Source of the DNA: Deltaproteobacteria bacterium
GTDB lineage: Bacteria > Myxococcota > Myxococcia > Myxococcales > 40CM-4-68-19
DNA: 9,535 bases
Assembly (NCBI GenBank): GCA_005879095.1
Contig: VBLM01000551.1
Span: forward strand, 1-9,535
Direction: 5' to 3'
In this document: piece by piece, positions 5,638-9,535 of the stretch
Numbering within the stretch: position 1 is the stretch's first letter
Layout: each line of letters opens with the position of its first letter
The notes under the pieces: generated by a model
Database searches by the model: none
What the model saw: the letters and a program-made list of their open reading frames with translations, nothing else
Told to the model about the DNA's origin: nothing
Made by a program: the position numbers and the translations under genes

Positions 5638-7179
5638 TCAGCGCCCGGGAAGATGTTTCTCGATGAGCGTGTCGAGTACGGGCCAGCCCGTGGGCAACTT
5701 CACCTCGCGCGCGTCGGCGCCTGCGGCGAGCAGCGCTTCGACCGTCTCCGCACTCCGGTCGCGAGTCCATTCCGAGTGAAGTGCTGCACGCACCGCGTAG
5801 GAGAGCGGCGTCTCGCGGCGGCCGTTCCGCTGCTCCAATGGAGCGCCGCGCGCGATCAACAGCTTCGCGGTCTCGTGCCGCGCTCGCCAGATTGCGGCGT
5901 GGAGAGGCGAGTCCTTCTCGGCACCGGCGCGCGAGGTCGTCAACGACGGGTCGAAGCCGAGGTCGAGCATCAGCGCGACACCTTTGGTGTTGCCCGCACC
6001 GGCAAAATCCGCGAGCGCGCCCGGCGCCTCCCTTTGTGCGGCCTGCACGAGCGCGGGATCGGCTGGCGCGGGTTTGCCGCGAGCGCACGCGGCGAAGAGC
6101 GCATCGATTCCCTCGAGTTGCAAGACAAAGCCTCGCTGCTCGAACAGACCGAGCACGTCGCCCCGGCCGGCACGCGCGGCGACGGCGATCGCGTTCAGCG
6201 ACGCAGCGTTGGTGAGCCGTGGATCCGCGCCGCGGTCGAGCAGCAGCTCGACGAAGCGCAGCGGGTTGTCCCGCTCCAGCGACTGGTGCAGCGCGCGCCG
6301 CCCCCATGCGCTCAGCGCGTTCGCATCGGCGCCGTGATCGAGCAGCCAGGCTGCGCCGTCAAAGTCGTGCCAGTCGAGCTTGCGTCCGAGCATCGTGGTC
6401 AATCCGTCGGGCTTCAGCTTTCCGCTCTCGACGAGCAGTTTCATCACCTCGTTCTGGTAGCCTTCGGGCACGTGGTACGCAGTCTCGCCGTCGTTGGGGT
6501 CGCCGCCGCGCTCGAGCAGGAGCCGCGTCAGTCCGACGTGCCCGGCGATGCCGGCTGCGCCGTAGATCGCGCTCTCGAACGCCGGAGCGGGCTCGTGGTC
6601 CTGCGCGTAGAAGCCGGTGGATGCGCTCGCGCCGCCATCGAGCAGGATGCGCGCGGTGCGAACGAAGCGCCCGTCCGGATCGTTGCGCAAGTAACGTGAG
6701 AAGCAGAGGTAGGTGAGCGGATCCCAGTCGTAGAGGCCGCCGGTATCGGTGGCGGCGCGCGCGTTCTTTTCAACCAGGCGCTGCACGGCCGTGGCGTCGC
6801 CGAGAATCGCTGCGATGTACACGTCTTGCTGCGCGATTCGAGGATGCGAGGCGAGGATGGCCTCTGCTTTGTCGAGTCCGCCCGAGCCGTGCGCCGAACC
6901 ATCGAGCGCCACACACGCCGCTTCGACGAAGACGTTGCCCGGATCGTCCAGGTCGATCGCCTCGACGCGGCGCCGCAGCTTGCTCCACGATTCGAAACCA
7001 TATTCGCGGGCGATGACGAGCTGCGCGTCGGCGAGCAATCCCCGCGAGGCCGGCAGCACCTTTCTCACGCGCTCCAGCGCGTCAGTAGATCCCGCGCGAA
7101 ACTGCGCCTGCAGATCTTTCGCCTGCTTCTTGAGTTGTTCGACGTTCGCGCGCGCTGGAAGTTGCTTGCGTTGATTCAT
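5638..7179 (-). CDS. Ankyrin-repeat protein
   Basis: A 513-residue cytoplasmic protein with no signal peptide or membrane segment. Residues 14-75 form a helical N-terminal domain, LKKQAKDLQAQFRAG then LADAQLVIAREYGFESWSKLRR, seen in front of many bacterial ankyrin proteins. Degenerate ankyrin repeats follow: LTRLLLERGGDPND (217-230), AAWLLDHGADANALSAWGRRALHQ (276-299), VELLLDRGADPRLTNAASLNAIA (310-332), VALMLDLGFDPS (401-412), SPLHAAIWRARHETAKLLIARGAPLEQRN (424-452), TPLSYAVRAA (457-466) and VEALLAAGADA (480-490). Ankyrin stacks bind other proteins; no enzymatic motif is visible. The ATG at 7179 has AGGGG close upstream and begins MNQRKQLPAR, matching the usual start of the N-terminal domain. 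The open frame continues to 7308, but that part is Arg/Pro-rich and unlike coding sequence. The gene stands alone between gaps of 161 and 103 bp. A weak minus-strand -10-like TATGAT lies at 7304-7309, without a matching -35. Confidence 0.9.
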   Translation of the reverse strand: MNQRKQLPARANVEQLKKQAKDLQAQFRAGSTDALERVRKVLPASRGLLADAQLVIAREYGFESWSKLRRRVEAIDLDDPGNVFVEAACVALDGSAHGSGGLDKAEAILASHPRIAQQDVYIAAILGDATAVQRLVEKNARAATDTGGLYDWDPLTYLCFSRYLRNDPDGRFVRTARILLDGGASASTGFYAQDHEPAPAFESAIYGAAGIAGHVGLTRLLLERGGDPNDGETAYHVPEGYQNEVMKLLVESGKLKPDGLTTMLGRKLDWHDFDGAAWLLDHGADANALSAWGRRALHQSLERDNPLRFVELLLDRGADPRLTNAASLNAIAVAARAGRGDVLGLFEQRGFVLQLEGIDALFAACARGKPAPADPALVQAAQREAPGALADFAGAGNTKGVALMLDLGFDPSLTTSRAGAEKDSPLHAAIWRARHETAKLLIARGAPLEQRNGRRETPLSYAVRAALHSEWTRDRSAETVEALLAAGADAREVKLPTGWPVLDTLIEKHLPGR

Positions 7180-7340
7180 GACGCCCCTCTCGATGGCCCG
7201 TTGTCCGCGTGTCGGGCCGAAAGGGGTGCGATGTGGACTGCCGAGCTTTCGAGGTGAGCTCCGCTCTTCCCGCGGACCGGCGGCCGCCTCGACGGCCACC
7301 GCCATCATAGATCAACCCGACCAGATCAGCATCCACGCGA

Positions 7341-7832
7341 TCAATCGCTGTGCGGATGGCCCTGCGCGTGGAGCAGGTCTTCCAGCGTGGCGATGCGCTT
7401 CGCCGCCTTGCGCAGCCTGCGGCACAGCTCGCGGTTGATGTTCTGCAGGAGCAGCGTGTAGACCTTGGCGTCGGACTTGTAGATCGAGTACAGGTCCATG
7501 TTGGTCAGCTCGTAGAGGAGCGAATCCCTCTCCGCCCGGCATGAGAACGGCCGCGGCTCCATCTCGATCAGTGAAGTGACCCCGAAGTGGTCGCCGGGCC
7601 GCATCATGAGAAGGCGCACCTGCGTTCCGTCGGAAGCGCGGCGCTGCACGATCAATTCGCCGGAGCGGACCACGTACATCGACTTCCCGTCGTCGCCCTC
7701 CTCGAAGAGTATCTCCCCGGCGGCGACGCGACGCTCCTTGAGCCGGGCGGACACGGCCTCGACCACTTCCGGGGTGAGGCCGCCGAAGAACGACGTCTTG
7801 CAGAGAAAGACAGCACGCTCGCTCTCGGGCAT
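7341..7832 (-). CDS. Stand-alone cyclic-nucleotide-binding (CRP-like) domain protein
   Basis: A 163-residue protein made of one cNMP-binding beta-roll: ILFEEGDDGKSMYVVRSGELIV (41-62), RPGDHFGVTSLIEMEPRPFSCRAERDSLLYEL (78-109) and a C-terminal helix VYTLLLQNINRELCRRLRKAAKRI (124-147). There is no helix-turn-helix after the roll, so it is unlikely to act as a CRP/FNR DNA-binding regulator by itself. In the phosphate-binding cassette the usual FGE becomes FGV (84-85), and the RS/TA triad becomes RPF (94-96) although the Arg is kept. Binding of cAMP or cGMP is therefore doubtful. It may bind another ligand or serve as a protein module. No Shine-Dalgarno precedes the ATG at 7832, but a -10-like TAGAAT is very close. 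It starts 30 bases after the second TRL-like lipoprotein, so it could share that transcript. Confidence 0.87.
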   Translation of the reverse strand: MPESERAVFLCKTSFFGGLTPEVVEAVSARLKERRVAAGEILFEEGDDGKSMYVVRSGELIVQRRASDGTQVRLLMMRPGDHFGVTSLIEMEPRPFSCRAERDSLLYELTNMDLYSIYKSDAKVYTLLLQNINRELCRRLRKAAKRIATLEDLLHAQGHPHSD

Positions 7833-7838
7833 TGCTGG

Positions 7839-7844
7839 ATTCTA
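7839..7844 (-). promoter_or_regulatory. -10-like TAGAAT just upstream of the cNMP-domain gene (leaderless start?)
   Basis: On the minus strand TAGAAT differs from the consensus TATAAT by one base and ends six bases before the ATG at 7832. With no ribosome site present, transcription could start at or next to the ATG. The -35 region (around GCTGAG) does not match consensus, so this is a weak call. Confidence 0.25.
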
Positions 7845-7862
7845 GCGCAATGCCCAGCCGAC

Positions 7863-8213
7863 TCAGCGTGCTGCTGCCGTGACGACGACGCACTCGCGCC
7901 GCACCACCAGGATGTTGATCAGGTGCAGGTCAGCGCGCACCTCGGAGAGCGTCGTGCCGGGGGCCTGTTCCTGCGCACGGGCGATCGCGTCACGGAACCC
8001 TGCCTCGCCCCAGCCCGCCAGGTCGGGCCCGCCCCAAAGGAAGAGTGGCAGGCCGAAGGCGTTCCTGCAGGCTTCGCCGCGCACCTCGCGCGAAGCGGTC
8101 CCGATGGCGGCGCGGTACGCGATCGGGAACGAGCTGTCCTCGAAGATTTGCGCTACCCGCGGCTGCGGTGTGGCGCAGCCGGCGAGGAGCAGCGCGGCGA
8201 CCAGTGGCCTCAC
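7863..8213 (-). CDS. TRL-like lipoprotein (diverged second copy)
   Basis: A 116-residue predicted lipoprotein: MRPLVAALLLAGC has a perfect lipobox LLAGC with the acylated Cys at 13. The mature part has PIAYRA (30-35), GEACRNAFGLPLFLWGG (46-62), an Ala-rich helix and LSEVRADLHLINILVV (89-104). The upstream neighbour has the same order (PLSYRA, GIACNQAVVFGLFAWGD, LADVRADVTLFNVLG), so the two are diverged tandem duplicates of the TRL-like family, whose role is unknown. It starts with GTG at 8213, overlapping the upstream TGA as GTGA (8210-8213), a mark of coupled translation. The last line of the fold differs: the conserved LGLYSK of the partner is VVRREC here, with a late Cys at 108. The lipid anchor suggests attachment to the periplasmic side of a membrane. 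Confidence 0.8.
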   Translation of the reverse strand: MRPLVAALLLAGCATPQPRVAQIFEDSSFPIAYRAAIGTASREVRGEACRNAFGLPLFLWGGPDLAGWGEAGFRDAIARAQEQAPGTTLSEVRADLHLINILVVRRECVVVTAAAR

Positions 8214-8536
8214 CGGACGACCTTCGCGGTCAGCCGGGTGCAGGCCTTGCTGTAGAGGCCGAGGACGTTGAAGAGGGTGACGTCGGCGCGCACATCGGCG
8301 AGCTGGATCGCCCCGGATTTCGCTCGCGCGTCGGCCACCGCCGCTGCGTACCCTCCGTCGCCCCAGGCGAAAAGACCGAAGACCACCGCCTGGTTGCAGG
8401 CGATGCCGTCGGTGTCGGCGGCCTTTTCCGCGTGCGCTTCCTCGGCGGTGGGGGCGCGGTACGAAAGTGGAACGCTGACGTTGCCGTAGATGCAGCCGCA
8501 CGCGGCGGCCGCAGACAAGGCGAGAATGCGCTTCAT
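8210..8536 (-). CDS. TRL-like family protein, probable lipoprotein
   Basis: A 108-residue exported protein. The ATG at 8536 was chosen because AAGGAGG lies four bases upstream; 12 further in-frame codons reach 8572 without a better site. MKRILALSAAAAC is a signal peptide with a relaxed lipobox (AAAC13), and C15 is a second candidate. The mature part carries the TRL-like pattern: PLSYRA, then G-x-A-C-x5-FGLFAWGDGGYAAA (44-66), a spacer with SGAIQLADVRADVTLFNVLGLYSKACTRL (74-102). The family is short, exported and of unknown function; its GD-x-A-x-x-A-A core is well kept here. A second, more diverged copy follows with a 4-base overlap. It lies 45 bases after the beta-propeller gene on the same strand, so it may or may not be in that operon; the strong ribosome site suggests independent initiation. 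Confidence 0.82.
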   Translation of the reverse strand: MKRILALSAAAACGCIYGNVSVPLSYRAPTAEEAHAEKAADTDGIACNQAVVFGLFAWGDGGYAAAVADARAKSGAIQLADVRADVTLFNVLGLYSKACTRLTAKVVR

Positions 8537-8581
8537 GACGCCTCCTTGGCCTGCGACCGTCCGATAGCACATGGGCGGTTC

Positions 8582-9184
8582 CTAGGGTCCTGATCGGCGG
8601 CCTGGCTTCCGAACGGCGCGGACCCGGCCGCTTCCGCCACCGCCGGCGTAGAAGAGGTCGCCGTGGTCTGACTCCAACCCGCTCACCCCCGTCCCCTCGG
8701 GCATCGTCAGGCGGGTCAGCACCTCGCCCGTCTCGGGGTCGACCTGGCGGATGTCGGCGTCGTCGCCTTCCCAGGTCCCGTGCCAGAGCTCGCCGTCCAC
8801 CCAGGTGACTCCGGTGACGAATCGGTTCGACTCGATCGTGCGCAGGATCGCGCCCGTCTCGGGATCGATCTGGTGGATCTTCCGGCTGCGGTATTCGCCG
8901 ACCCACAGCGCCCCCTCGCCCCAGGCCAGCCCCGAGTCACGCCCTCCACCGGGGGCAGGGATCGTCGACAGGATCTCGCCGGTCACCGGATCGATCTTGT
9001 GAATGCGGTCGCCCGCGATCTGGAAGAGGTGCCGGCCGTCGAAGGCGGTGCCGGCATCGCAGGCGCCGGCGAACCAGACCAGGCGGCCGTCGAAGCTGAC
9101 GCCGTTGACGTGCGGTGCGCCGGGGAAGGGCCCGTACTCGCGCACGATCTCGGCCGGCTGATCCCTGTCGCGCTGCTTGCCCAT
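8582..9184 (-). CDS. Small cytoplasmic beta-propeller with DPxTG repeats (glutamine cyclotransferase/Vgb-like)
   Basis: A 200-residue protein without a signal peptide. Three repeats carry Q/K-I/V-DP-x-TG (DPVTGE at 65-70, DPETGA at 107-112, DPETGE at 149-154), spaced 42 residues apart. Each follows a tryptophan-containing strand (LVWF, LAWGEGALWVGEY, VTWVDGELWHGTW). This spacing and the V-x-G-L/V turns are typical of YncE, virginiamycin-lyase-like and glutaminyl-cyclase-like propellers. The chain is short, about four to five blades, so it may dimerise or be an incomplete ring. No catalytic residue can be assigned, and a sensor or ligand-binding role is as likely as an enzymatic one. GGAGGAGACG precedes the ATG at 9184. 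It starts nine bases after the stop of a winged-helix protein, so the two form an operon in which the propeller may report to the regulator. Confidence 0.82.
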   Translation of the reverse strand: MGKQRDRDQPAEIVREYGPFPGAPHVNGVSFDGRLVWFAGACDAGTAFDGRHLFQIAGDRIHKIDPVTGEILSTIPAPGGGRDSGLAWGEGALWVGEYRSRKIHQIDPETGAILRTIESNRFVTGVTWVDGELWHGTWEGDDADIRQVDPETGEVLTRLTMPEGTGVSGLESDHGDLFYAGGGGSGRVRAVRKPGRRSGP

Positions 9185-9193
9185 CGTCTCCTC

Positions 9194-9535
9194 CTATCCG
9201 AATCCGTCGGAGACCGGGAGCAACAAAGTCGTCGCGAATCCGGCCACCGGCGCGGCGAGCCATCGCTGGGAGCGGCCGCTGCCGAGCGCGCGCACCTGGC
9301 CGGCTTCCGCGAGCGCGGCCAGGGCCCGCTGCACCGTCCGCTGGCTCGACCCGAAGGCCAGAGCCAGCGCCGAGGTCGACCAGGCCTCGCCGTCGGCGAG
9401 CAGCGCCAGGACGGCGGCGTCGGGGCTCTCGATCGGCGGCGCCAGCAGCCGTACCGTGCTTGCCCCTCGCGCCAACAGGCTGAAGCCACCGACGGTGGCT
9501 CGGATCTCGGCGAGCGGCCGCACCTCGTGGCGCAG
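9194..9535 (-). CDS. Winged-helix DNA-binding protein, C-terminal fragment (runs off right edge)
   Basis: The open frame enters from the right edge and gives at least 113 codons. The GTG at 9523 is possible as a start, but four in-frame codons before it (LRHE) are open, so the gene probably begins outside the window. SPDAAVLALLADGEAWSTSALALAFGSSQRTVQRALAALAEAGQVRALGSGRSQRWLAAP is a winged helix-turn-helix: the recognition helix is SSQRTVQRALAALAEAG and the wing is GQVRALGSGRSQRWLA. A short tail GFATTLLLPVSDGFG follows. The N-terminal part that would hold a sensor domain is missing, so the effector cannot be named. The gene is followed after nine bases by the small beta-propeller, suggesting a regulator and partner pair. 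Confidence 0.75.
   Translation of the reverse strand: MRHEVRPLAEIRATVGGFSLLARGASTVRLLAPPIESPDAAVLALLADGEAWSTSALALAFGSSQRTVQRALAALAEAGQVRALGSGRSQRWLAAPVAGFATTLLLPVSDGFG

Noticed and set aside
7180..7340. Extension of the ankyrin frame to 7308
   Set aside because: The extra 43 residues are Arg/Pro/Gly-rich without domain character, and the ATG at 7179 has a ribosome site and the expected N-terminal domain start.
1..9535. CRISPR arrays, tRNA or rRNA genes, insertion sequences
   Set aside because: No regularly spaced repeats, no tRNA or rRNA-like conserved stretches and no transposase or terminal inverted repeats were seen on either strand.

Overview
This window is GC-rich DNA with strongly GC-biased third codon positions. 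Every gene I can support lies on the minus strand, so the region is read right to left; gaps are short and no stretch over 300 bases lacks a gene. The mix suggests a soil-type deltaproteobacterial or myxobacterial (Myxococcota-like) genome: the start of a Hanks-type Ser/Thr kinase, Cys-rich and TRL-like lipoproteins, an ankyrin protein, a lone cyclic-nucleotide-binding domain and several beta-propellers. That assignment is inference from gene style; no marker gene is present.

Layout in transcription order. (1) 9535-8582: the C-terminal end of a winged-helix DNA-binding protein that enters from the right edge, then, 9 bases later, a small cytoplasmic beta-propeller with DPxTG repeats. (2) 8536-7863: two diverged tandem TRL-like lipoproteins joined by a GTGA overlap. 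30 bases on, 7832-7341 encodes a lone cNMP-binding domain without a DNA-binding domain. (3) 7179-5638: a 513-residue ankyrin-repeat protein. (4) 5534-2740: a Cys-based dual-specificity-type phosphatase joined by an ATGA overlap to a large mosaic protein. The mosaic has an N-terminal beta-rich (Ig-like?) domain, a permuted papain-like amidase of the YaeF/YiiX type and a C-terminal beta-propeller with an Asp-box. Its reading frame is broken twice in the sequence given, near 4527 and near 2890. (5) 2645-491: a tight operon of an exported SMP-30/gluconolactonase-like propeller, a single-domain cupin and an SDR oxidoreductase whose usual Tyr and Lys are replaced. (6) 434-1: a short Cys-rich lipoprotein of lower GC, then the first 38 codons of a Ser/Thr protein kinase running off the left edge.

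The most interesting unit is the phosphatase plus papain-like/propeller pair. Both lack signal peptides, are translationally coupled and are preceded by a perfect 20-bp palindrome. They look like a two-enzyme cassette (possibly effector-like or a protein-modification module) that I cannot match to a named system. No RNA genes, CRISPR arrays, insertion sequences or convincing plus-strand genes were seen.
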